A program made the translations under genes and the position numbers. Under the pieces are notes generated by a model. It was given only the letters and a program-made list of their open reading frames with translations. It did not search any database and had not been told where the DNA came from. 64,000 nt of DNA from Balamuthia mandrillaris (taxonomy: Eukaryota; Discosea; Longamoebia; Balamuthiidae), in contig JAVKOQ010000051.1 of the NCBI GenBank assembly GCA_031835245.1, positions 162,001-226,000 of the forward strand, written 5' to 3'. Of the stretch, positions 11,304 through 20,651 are shown one piece after another. Numbering within the stretch: position 1 is the stretch's first letter; every line of letters starts with the position of its first letter.

Positions 11304-13992
11304 ATGGAAGCACTGCCAAACGAACTGGGCGAGGCGCTATGCATGTTTCTCAACCCCAGCGACCTTGCCTCGTTGATGCTGGTATCGAAACGATGGAACA
11401 GGTGCGTGTACCCCCACCCCAACCACCGAAAAACACAAAGTTTGGTGTTTCACCTGAGGTCGGCGGTTGCTTTTTCATGAGAACAGGTTAGCTTCTAGCA
11501 ATGCCGTCTGGAAGCCTGTATATTTTGCCGCCAGTAATGAGCATGATAGTAAACTTTTACTACTCATATTCCTCTGCGTTCTCTTCGTCGTTCTCTTCTC
11601 TTCATCGTTCTCTTCGTCGTTCTCTTCACTTCGTCGTTCTCTTCTCTTCTCTTCATCGTTCTCTTCTCTTCTCTTCTTCTTCTCTTCGTCGTTCTCTTCT
11701 CTTCACTTCGTCGTTCTCTTCGTCGTTCTCTTCTCTTCTCTTCGTCGTTCTCTTCTCTTCTCTTCGTCGTTCTTTTCTCTTCTCTTCGTCGTTCTCTTCT
11801 CTTCTCTTCGTCGTTCTCTTCTCTTCTCTTCTTCGTTCTTTTCTCTTCTCTTCTCTTCGTCGTTCTCTTCTCTTCTCTTCTCTTCTCTTCTCTTCTCTTC
11901 TCTTCTCTTCTCTTCTCTTCTCTCTTCTCTTCTCTTCTCTTCTCTTCTCTTCTCTTCTCTTCTCTTCTCTTCTCTTCTCTTCTCTTCTCTTCTCTTCTCT
12001 TCTCTTCTCTTCACTTCGTCGTTCTCTTCTCTTCTCTTCTCTTCTCTTCTCTTCACTTCGTCGTTCTCTTCTCTTCTCTTCTCTTCACTTCGTCGTTCTC
12101 TTCTCTTCTCTTCTCTTCACTTCGTCGTTCTCTTCTCTTCTCTTCTCTTCTACTTCGTCGTTCTCTTCTCTTCTCTTCTCTTCTCTTCTCTTCTCTTCTC
12201 TTCTCTTCTCTTCTCTTCTCTTCTCTTCTCTTCTCTTCTCTTCTCTTCTCTTCTCTTCTCTTCTCTTCTCTTCTCTTCTCTTCTCTTCTCTTCTTCCTTC
12301 TCTTCCTTCTCTTCTTCTCTTCTTCACTTCGTCGTTCTCTTCTCTTCTCTTCTCTTCTCTTCTCTTCTCTTCTCTTCTCTTCTCTTCTCTTCTCTTCTCT
12401 TCACTTCGTCGTTCTCTTCTTCTCTTCTCTTCGTCGTTCTCTTCACTTCGTCGTTCTCTTCTCTTCTCTTCTCCTGCATTCTTTCTGCTCTCTCTTTTTT
12501 CTTCTGCTTTTACTAGCTTCTCTGCTTCTCACCTCAGTTCAAACCAGTGAGAACAGGAGCGAAAGCCTTTGAGAAGTGCGGACAGGGAGAGATTGACTAT
12601 TGGGGCGGCTCAGAGGTAGAAGTCCACCAGGAAATGTTTGATGCGTTTCTTCCTCACGACATCGAAGGCGAGCATCCATTGGTAGTGTCGCCGCTGACAA
12701 GGCAAGACGGGAAGGAGCTGGCGAACAAGGAACGACACCCAAGACAGGAGGGAAGAGTGAAGGATGGCGTCGACTATAGAGCGTTGTTGAGGCAAGTCGT
12801 GGCAAGTCCAGCATGGGACAAGCCTGTATTGATAAAGGTAAGACTGCCTTTCTTTGTTTTATGTCTTTTCTTGTCTGATACGCCATGCAAGACTAATATT
12901 ATCCGCTTTATTTTACGAATGGAGGTTGTGGTCATGGGCAATCTAGGCGGTACTTCTTTCCTCTACTTTTATCCTCATTGCTGTTTGTATTAATTTCTGA
13001 CTCTTCTAAACCTAGTCGGCAAGACGAGCTTGGTTGCAAAGCTGAGCAATGGGAGAAGGTTTGATCCATCCCAAACTGACAGTATTCCTGAAAAGTTCGA
13101 CAATCACTGCGTTCGGTGTGCTCTCTCTTCTCCCTCTTCTCCCTCTTCTCTCTGCTCTCTCCTCTCTCATTTTTTCATCCCTTTTTTGTTTTCGGTACTA
13201 ATTGTGCATTTTGTTGGCAAGGATGTTTTATGGAACGCAGGAGGTGAGAGTGTCGCTTTGGGGCACCGAAATGTGGGACACTAGCTTTTCCTTGGAAGGC
13301 GTAAGGTGTGTGTATTTCTATGTGCTCTTCTCTCTTTCATTGACGGAAAAGACCCCTTCTTGTTAAATGGCACGTTGCATGAAAACCAGGCGTCGTAGAA
13401 TTGAGGAAGGAGGAGAAGATTACAGGCGGATGCGGCTTATCACTTATCCAAACACTGATGTTTTCCTTCTTTGCTTTGACCTTACAGGTTTCGTTTCTCC
13501 ATGTTATTAACTCTCTTATTCTTTTTTTTATTGACCGACGTGATTTGCGTTAAACCAGACATGGAGTCATTTAGATACATAGAGTCCTTTGGGCTTGTGA
13601 AGCCATTCGCTATGCACCCTATACCCCATACATTATGGTGGTTTGTGGCACCAAGTCTGACCTCACGGTATCATTTACTGTTTTCTCCCACTTTGTGTTC
13701 TTTGCTATGTCTATCTTTTTGTATTTCACGTTTTTGTATGACAATTCATCCTGTGATGCGGAACAGAGAGTAGTGAGCAAGGAGGAGGCATTGGCATGTG
13801 CCAAACTCGTTGGTGCCTATGCCTACCTTGAATGTTCCACAGGTTCCTCGACCTCTCTTTTATTTTAGGTTAACTTTCTCGCTCTCTGGAAATGCCACTA
13901 ACCACAACACTACAATAACAACAGTGACAGGAGCAAACTTGCACAATGTGTTCATCGCGTGTGTGGATGGCGTTGCGCAAAAGCTCAAGTAG
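11304..13992 (+). CDS. F-box protein fused to a Rho-like GTPase domain (possible frameshift)
   Basis: Exons: 11304-11401; 11487 to about 11548 (end uncertain, GT choices between 11517 and 11549); 12548-12837; 12925-12949; 13016-13115; 13222-13305; 13390-13487; 13559-13667; 13767-13842; 13931-13992. The N-terminus is an F-box (LPNELGEALCMFLNPSDLAS, then LMLVSKRWNR), the adaptor that docks on Skp1 in SCF ligases. A linker leads to a Rho-type GTPase: P-loop GNLGVGKT, switch I region EKFDNHCVR, EDYRRMRLITYPNTDVFLLC, G4 VCGTKSDLT and G5 ECST. Switch II is degenerate: WGTEMWDT replaces the DxxGQ motif, so GTP hydrolysis is doubtful. A single base seems missing in the T run at 13588-13590; adding one makes all later phases close at 335 codons. 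The second intron holds the TTCTC satellite. Confidence 0.75.
11571..12475. repeat. (TTCTC)n pentanucleotide satellite inside an intron
   Basis: About 0.9 kb of near-pure TTCTC/CTTCT repeat, broken at intervals by a variant block reading CTTCACTTCGTCGTTCTC. It lies between the F-box and GTPase exons and is pyrimidine-rich on the sense strand. Long open frames seen in it are artefacts of the repeat. Confidence 0.95.
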
Positions 13993-14217
13993 GAAGAGCT
14001 CTCTGAATCGAGCAGCTACTCCTCACCTTGGATGACAACCGCAACGCAAGACCCTTTGGGCGGTTGGGGAGAGCAGGTCCTGAGCCCCAGCCTGAACGCC
14101 AAGAACGAGTGGAGCTCCAAACGCGGCAACGGAAGCGCCGTGGAGAGCATCCTGCAAGGGCACTATCTGCAGTACAAAAGATCCAACGAGCCCGTTTTTT
14201 ATTGCGATGAATTATGA
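13990..14217 (+). other. Open frame continuing in phase past the F-box/Rho stop codon
   Basis: After the TAG at 13990-13992 the same frame stays open for 75 codons, running EELSESSSYSSPWMTTATQD through to YKRSNEPVFYCDEL and a second stop ending at 14217. The composition looks protein-like. It could be a C-terminal extension reached by readthrough or a sequence error, a separate small ORF from the ATG at 14032, or chance (phase alone agrees one time in three). A 27-nt GT...AG segment at 13989-14015 would remove the stop, but it is much shorter than the other introns here. Confidence 0.3.
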
Positions 14218-14288
14218 ATCATTGGAAATTATCTGGATAATCGTTGACTCACCGATAAACAAAGCGACGACCGTTCAGCAAACAAGCA

Positions 14289-14290
<2 letters not shown>

Positions 14291-14360
<70 letters not shown>

Positions 14361-14371
14361 AGAGCGAGAGA
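14291..14371. repeat. (GA)n microsatellite
   Basis: About 80 bp of GAGA with a few GAGC units directly before the start codon of the next gene. It is purine-rich on the sense strand, unlike the intronic repeats in this window. Confidence 0.9.
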
Positions 14372-15850
14372 ATGCGGCGACAAAGTGGGTGGTGGACAGG
14401 GACGGTTACTGTGGTGGCAGGGGTGTTGCGCAATGGGTCGTGGAAGAGAGGTGCGTGGATAGGAGGGTGCAGCGTGGTGGCGTGTTATCTACTTGCGTTG
14501 AGTTGGAAGTATCACAAGGGTATGCTGCGTTGGTCCTACTTTGTTTAGTTTTAGTTTATTGTTTAGTCAAATGGATCGTTGTCTAACCCCAATGTTGTTA
14601 TTTTAAAAAAGACCCAAAAGGTTCTTCGTTGGACCTGTTCATCAAACGTTGGCTTACGGAGGGTGAGGGCTACAGAAACTACATACGTATCCACAAGGAT
14701 TCCATCGTTGGACGCACCATTGAAGAAGACTTTGCAGAGGAGCCCGGCGAGCTCCCTGCGCTTCGCATCATGGAGCTATATCAGCCGCCCAACAGGCTTT
14801 TCTCATACCCGTTCCCCGATTTTCTCAGGTATGGCACTCCTTCTTTTTGATACTGTTTGCTCAACGTGCCAACTTTTCCACAGACCTGGTCTCCAACTTG
14901 TTGATGAGATAGGAGCCGACTCTGGCAAAGTTATGGTTCGCATTCCCTCTTTATCTGCCCTCTTGTCTTTTTATCTTGCAGTCTTCTTTCTTTCTGTTTC
15001 TTTCTTGTCGTTTCTTCCCTGCTTGTGGTTCCGTTTACCTGTCTTCTTCTTTTTCTCTCAGTTCTCAGACGAACTGGGGCAATGCCACGTCCTCGAATGG
15101 TGTAGATGTGAGCGTGAGATGCTGGAGCGATTTACGGGGAACGCATTAGAAGAAAGCGCAAACTCCCTCAACACCACGCTCTATCCGCAACATCGGTTCC
15201 TCCATTTCGAAGTCATTCACAGGAAGCAAGGTTTCTACCCTGTGGGCTATCCCGGTCCTGAAGATGAATGGCCCTCCATGGCTTTTTCGACAATGAGCCT
15301 TCCTGAACCGGACTTTAGCTCTGCTGAGCCACAAATCTTTGGCAAACTGGATTGGGTTGAAGGTTCAACGCTCCTTCTTGCTTCTGTTCTGCTTTGGTCG
15401 CTCTCTTCCTCTTCTTTCTCATTATTGACGCGCTTTTTCTCAGGAGATTATCTTTATAGCTTTCGTGCTTCATATCCGATGTTAAAACTGCTGATTGCTC
15501 AGCAACGAGAAGAGGAGAAGGGCAAGAGAACCGTCACCTTAGCAGACATCGACGAAACGAATTTGAACAGGGTGGCGAGATTCTACATGCTATCCTCCGC
15601 GGACTCCTCCAGCATAATCCACTACCTACGCGACGAGGTCTTGGATCAGTACTGGCGGATCTTTCGATGGAAGAGCAAGTACATCGAGGAGGAGGAGGCA
15701 GAGGAGTACCATGACACTAGGAAACGCGTGCAAAGAAAGGCCTGGGCAAGAGCACAACTCAAGTTTCCTGACTTTAGAATCCAACGAATGTTGAAGTCTC
15801 GAAGCGACAACGCCCTTCTCCATAACTTTGTGGAAATGCTGTTTGCATGA
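14372..15850 (+). CDS. Membrane-anchored protein of unknown function, five exons
   Basis: Exons 14372-14519, 14612-14828, 14884-14935, 15062-15362 and 15444-15850 join to 374 residues with all phases closing. A hydrophobic segment at about residues 28-46 (GAWIGGCSVVACYLLALSW) suggests an N-terminal anchor. The body has no recognised domain; notable stretches are KRWLTEGEGYRNYIRIHKDS, QLVDEIGADSGKVM, a WCRCERE motif and an acidic/basic helical C-terminus (KSKYIEEEEAEEYHDTRKRV). The ATG lies immediately after a GA microsatellite. Organellar import is an alternative reading of the N-terminus. No function is assigned. Confidence 0.65.
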
Positions 15851-16120
15851 GGTCGTTGTTGCGTTTCACCGACAAAGAAAACCGAAACTTGTCCATTCTC
15901 AAAGGGAAAAACAAAATCTTCACCCTTAGGAGTCGAACCTACGGAGGGAGCTTAAATTTTTCCAAGAAAAAATATTTCAGCAACGAAATTTTTTCTTTTA
16001 AAAAGTTCCCGCCAAAAAGTCTTTTGTCTCCCCCAAATAACAATTGGAGCGCAAAAGCAAACCAAACGGCTAACAAACAGCAGCACCAAAAGAAAAAGAA
16101 ACACACAGACACACATCGTC
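15851..16120. other. Intergenic region with a tRNA T-arm-like hairpin
   Basis: No gene. At 15924-15944 the minus strand reads CCGTAGG-TTCGACT-CCTAAGG, a 7-nt TTCGANT loop on a mostly paired stem, resembling a T-arm/B-box. No acceptor, D or anticodon arms are found around it. The remainder should hold the RPA32 promoter. Confidence 0.4.
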
Positions 16121-17518
16121 ATGAGCGGTTTTCACAGAGGTGGAGGAGGTTTGTGGCCACCACCACCAAGATTTTTGATCTGCTACTCTCCAACTGTGTG
16201 TGGCCCTAACCTGATCGCTTTTCTTTGCTCTCTCAATCCCCCTTCTCCCCCCCCCTCTTTTTTTTTTTTGAAAGGATTTGGTGGTCGCATTGGAGGAGGA
16301 CATCAATCCACGTTTGACACGACGAGCGCGCCGCGCACACCCCCACAGGATAACTATGGCGGCGGCGGCGGCGGCCACTACAACAGCAGTCCCAGCGGCT
16401 TTGCTGGCGGTGGCGGGGGCTTCAACCCCAGCGAACACCAAGACTCCCCCAGCAGCCCCTCTGGTAAGGGCGGCGGAAGCAACGTCCCTACCTTCACCCC
16501 TGTCACGGTGAGGCAGCTCTACAACGCACGCCAGGCACACCCTGATGACAGCTTCACTGTCGATGGCAAACAGCTCAATCAGGTAAAATAGAGCCTTCTC
16601 TCTCTCTCTCTCGCTTTGCTTTTAGTTTTTGTGGCATTAACACGGCGTTTACTACTTGTGAAACAAAGATTACGGTGGTAGGTCAGATCGTTTCTGTCTC
16701 TGTGCAGTCCACGAAGGTGGAACTGCAGCTGGACGACTCCACGGGAAAGATCTACGTTTGCATGTGGCTCAACTTGGAGGAGAACAACGAATACGCGGCC
16801 GAACAACGTGCTCAATGGAGGTACCCACCCTTTTTCTTTCTCTCTTTTTCTCTCGGCTCATTCGTATCTTCCCCCCCTCTTCCATTGAACTTCAATCAAC
16901 AGAGAGGGAGTTTACGTGCGGGTGATAGGTCACCTGCGTTCTTTCTTGCAAGCCAGGAGTATCACCGCCTTCAGGATTCACCCCATCCAGGACTTTAACG
17001 AAATCACGTTCCACCTCTTGGACACTATCTACGTCCACCTCTACAACACCCGTGGTCCCTTGGTATCGTTTCTCTTTGTTCCGGACATGTCTCTGTTCTA
17101 TCGTCTTGCTTTTCGCTTCTCTCTCTCTCTCTCTCTCCAAAGACTTACTTTTCTTCAGGATGCTCAACCAGGAGCGGTAGTATCTCATGGTCACTCTTCT
17201 TCCACAACAACAAGCAGCAGTGGAGGCGGAGGATGGGGAGGTCCCTTCCAACATTCTACTGGTGGTGGTGGTGGCTATGCTCCTCAACAACAACGAGGCG
17301 GTGGGCATGTAGGAACAGAGGTGGGACAAGCGGTGTTGGAGGTGATTCGCGGGGAGCGAGACCCAAAGGGCATATCAGTACAGAACATAACGGCGGCCTT
17401 GTCCTCCATGGCCACCGACACGCAGATCAGAGACACCATCGAAGCGCTCAAGAACGAGGCCCTCATTTATTCTCCGATGCCCGACCGTTTTCGTGCCAGT
17501 GATTTAGGCGGTCTGTAA
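16121..17518 (+). CDS. RPA2: Replication protein A 32-kDa subunit
   Basis: Five exons (16121-16148, 16275-16582, 16669-16820, 16903-17062, 17159-17518) give 335 residues. The order is that of RPA32: a short Gly/Ser-rich N-terminus (MSGFHRGGGG..., the usual phosphorylation region), the central OB fold from about residue 90 to 220 (TPVTVRQLYNARQ, ITVVGQIVSVSVQSTKVELQ, LDDSTGKIYVCMWL, VYVRVIGHLRSF, FRIHPIQDFNEITFHLL), a Gly/Gln-rich linker, and a C-terminal winged helix (GISVQNITAALSSMATDTQI, IEALKNEALIYSP). It binds single-stranded DNA with RPA1 and RPA3 in replication, repair and recombination. It is somewhat longer than animal RPA32 because of the Gly-rich linkers. Confidence 0.92.
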
Positions 17519-17882
17519 ACATCCAACCAAGGCGGCGCCAAACCTTCTCTTCCTTCTCCTTTTTTTGTAAGCCAAAAAACTTCTCTCTTTCTTCGCTGCT
17601 TCGCTTTTGCTGGGCCCTCTCCCACCAACAGGTGGTGCAACCTACCATGACGACACGCCACTTCTGGTAATGACGACACGAAAGTAAGTACTACCAAAAA
17701 AAAACTACTTGGAAAAAAAATCCTCCGAGGGGAGAGTGGCGACCCCTTGGCAAGGCGTTACATCGTCACCATCAACCCACCACCCCACCACCCACTTTCT
17801 CTCTCTCTCTCTCTCGCTCTCTCTCTCTGTTTCTAGCAGTGGCGTTGTTTGTTTTCGTTGGTGAGCCAAAAAAAACACGAGG
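17519..17882. other. Intergenic region with two ATGACGACACG motifs
   Basis: Follows RPA2 and precedes the next gene on the same strand. ATGACGACACG occurs at 17647-17657 and again at 17670-17680, and the same pair recurs near 51175. A (CT)n tract at 17801-17831 precedes the next start codon. No gene seen. Confidence 0.5.
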
Positions 17883-19601
17883 ATGAGGTCCTTCAAACCG
17901 ACGCTCAAGGGCGTGTTAGACTTTGGGCCAGACTTGGCAAGCAGCTGGAAAGATGGAGAGGATGGCCACCACCACCACGAAGACGATGGCTTGGGCTTGA
18001 CAGAGGAAGACCTGCTGGCCTCCTCCCTGATGGGTCACAAAGGGCCGCCCCTCCTTCTTGGGGTTTACTCCAAAGAGTTCGTCATGGAGACCTTTGAGCA
18101 GTTTGGCATCACGCCGCGGCTGCATGGGGCTGGCTTTGACCACCTCGAGTTCCAGCTGGACACCTCCGACCCGTTTGTGCACCACCTGTTGGTCACGGAT
18201 GAGCGGCTGAAGCACAACCCAACGCCAACCGACCGTCACCTGCTCTCCCTCTTTGTTCGACGACAGCAAATGCGAGTCTGTGACTTTGTTGCTCGTCCTT
18301 CATCACCTCCACCACAAGTGGGAGGAGGAGGAGAAGGAGAGCAAGCTGAAAGCAAAGGAGAGGTGAAACAGCTTTATGTGAGGGAGACCTGTAGAGAGTG
18401 TAGTGAGTGGATGGAAGGACGGCTGAAGGAGGTGGAGCTGAAGATCAGCGTCATTGAGTGGCTGTCCATGCAGAATCCCGTGCAAGAGTTTCGAGAGGAG
18501 CGGCCTCGGTTGCCTGGGCAGGACCATCCTGGCCTTGGTGTTGCTCGCCCGGTGCGACCTCTTCTCTGCTTCTTGTTCTTCTTCTCTCTTCCGCTTCTCT
18601 TCATGTTTCTTGCGTGCTCTGCTCTTCTCTTCATTCCATATCTTACTCTCTAGTTGCAATAGTTCTTGGACATGCTGTTACATCTAGCTCAAAAACAAGG
18701 TGCTCTTCTTGCTGTTTTTTGTTGCTTTCAGTTGTTGCCTGACTTTAGTTCTCTGTTTGTTGTAACAGGAAGGGATGGGTTATTGAATAAGCCACAGTAC
18801 TATCACAACGCGTATCTTTATGCCAACAAAGGCTTTCTGTTCGTGTCTCCACAAGATGAAGCCTTCTATCGCACTATCACCATGGACCTTCAACAAGAAC
18901 TAGAAGACAAAGGACTTGCTGGTTGGGTGTCCTCCCTTTGTTTTGTTGACTTGGTTATTGAATATTTAAGCTCATTGGCTCTGTTAAAAATGTTTCAGCG
19001 GTTTCATGGGCCATCTTTGGCGATTGTTTGCGATGCACTACATCGGGGAATGCCATTGTTAGGTTCGCTTCTCCTCATTATTCTTTTGCTTCATTTCCTC
19101 TTCTTGTTCTTGTTCTTCTCTTCTTCTTTCTTGTATTTGTGGATGTCCACCTTCCTCTTGTTCGTCTCTTGTTGTTATTGCTCTTCTGCTTCTTCTGTGT
19201 ATCTCTTCTCGCGCTTGCTCTCCTTTCCTATCTCGTTATCTCTCGTCTTTTTCTTTCTTTTTCTTTCTCTTTCTCTTTCCCTTTCCCTTTTCTTTTTCTT
19301 CCTCAACCCTTCCACCCTTCTTGTTTGTTGCTTACATTCAACTGACTTTTTAAATAGATGGGAAAAGTTACCTCAAATGCGTTCAATGTCTGCAACAATG
19401 TCGTCTTACTTTGAAGATGAGACCTATGAGCAATTGGTGCAAAAATGCATGCGGCCAGGCAGCTTTCACATCGACTGGACAGCACCTGGTGCAACCTATG
19501 CGTTGTCCTTTAGGGTAGCTCCGGCCATCCACAAAACTACTGGCGAAAACGAGGAGGAAAACAAGCAACAAGAACGGAGATGGAAGCAAGAGCAGCAATA
19601 A
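17883..19601 (+). CDS. Conserved-looking protein of unknown function with LPGQDHPGLG and YYHNAYLYAN motifs
   Basis: Exons 17883-18551, 18663-18699, 18769-18921, 18999-19062 and 19358-19601 give 388 residues in phase. The first half includes LLGVYSKEFVMETFEQFGIT and a His-rich patch (DGHHHHEDD). The centre carries the block LPGQDHPGLGVARPFLDMLL, followed by GRDGLLNKPQYYHNAYLYAN and FLFVSPQDEAFYRTITMDLQ. This order resembles uncharacterised proteins found in bacteria, but no name can be given with confidence. The C-terminal tail is charged and Gln-rich. No signal peptide or membrane segment is visible, so a cytosolic location is likely. Confidence 0.7.
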
Positions 19602-19830
19602 GAAAAGCAGAAAATAACAGTCTGTCAGTAATCTTTTGTAAAGAATTGAAAAGAGTGTTGATATTTCTTGTTCTCTCTCTCTCTCTCTTTCTCTTTTGTC
19701 TCTGTTTCTCGATCTTAATTCATTACATTGTTATCATTTACAATATGTAATGTAGGCTATCTTAGTCCTCGTTTTCTAAAGTTGTTTTTAAAACTAGAAA
19801 AGCTGCGAAGAAAGAAAAGAAACTGCGGAA

Positions 19831-20017
19831 ATGAGCTTCTCTAGAGTTTGTTTCATGCTTTTGCTGGTGACGGCACAACTGGTGTCGCCCGTGGTTTGTG
19901 TCCATCAACACAGACTGCTTCATAATGCGAAGATAGGGTCGTCCGCAAACACTTTCGCTGATGTGACCTGCGACAACACCCTCAGCTGGGAAGAATTCAT
20001 TCCCAGCATTCCAAGTA

Positions 20018-20054
<37 letters not shown>

Positions 20055-20618
20055 GCTGCTGCTTAATACGAAAGAAAAACAAAAACAGAGCATCCAGAGT
20101 TGGGAGGCACGCTTTTCATCTCCCAACAACTGGACTGTGGCCACTACAATCGTTCCCGCTGGTTCGTTGACCCAAACCAACCCAAGCCGGATTATGCAGA
20201 CTCCTCCATCATACTGGTGCAACCCCCTCCTTCTCCCTTCCTTTTGGATGGCGTTGCCTGGGAAGAGTCCATCTACGTGGAGCCCACATTTGATCCATTG
20301 GCGCACGACCGATCGAGGTGGCTTTGGGCAGCGGATGGCAGGACGCTCATTTGGGATGAGGTCTTCGAGCACCATGCCAACCAACAACAGCCAAAGGTGT
20401 TAGCCTCTCGTTTTGCGGCCACGATCGAAGTCTACAAGTCGGTAAATGGCACGACGGTGAATAGAGAGCGAGTGTTCTCTTCCCGAAGCTTCGTTACGCC
20501 AGATGACAATGGTGAGGGCGTGAAAGTGGAGTTTTTGCATGAAACTACAATGCTAAACAAAACGGCTGCAGCAAGAGCCGTTGGAAAGGAGTACCATCAT
20601 ACCTTGGCTACACAATAA
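19831..20618 (+). CDS. Predicted secreted protein of unknown function
   Basis: Exons 19831-20014 and 20089-20618 give 237 residues. A signal peptide is clear (MSFSRVCFMLLLVTAQLVSP, then VVCVHQ). The mature part includes CDNTLSWEEFIPSIPKHPEL, SRWFVDPNQPKPDYADSS and WLWAADGRTLIWDEVFEHHA, with only a few Cys and several possible N-glycosylation sites (NRS, NGT, NKT). It resembles no family I can name. The intron is a (CT)n tract flanked by good splice sites. Confidence 0.65.
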
Positions 20619-20651
20619 GAATAAAACTGTTCATCGGTTTGTCGAATCTCT

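Noticed and set aside
11467-12550. Two overlapping 349-codon plus-strand frames and minus-strand frames rich in FSSLLFSSLL or REEKRRE
   Set aside because: They are translations of the TTCTC satellite, which lacks stops in several frames. Splicing of the F-box/Rho gene removes the tract.
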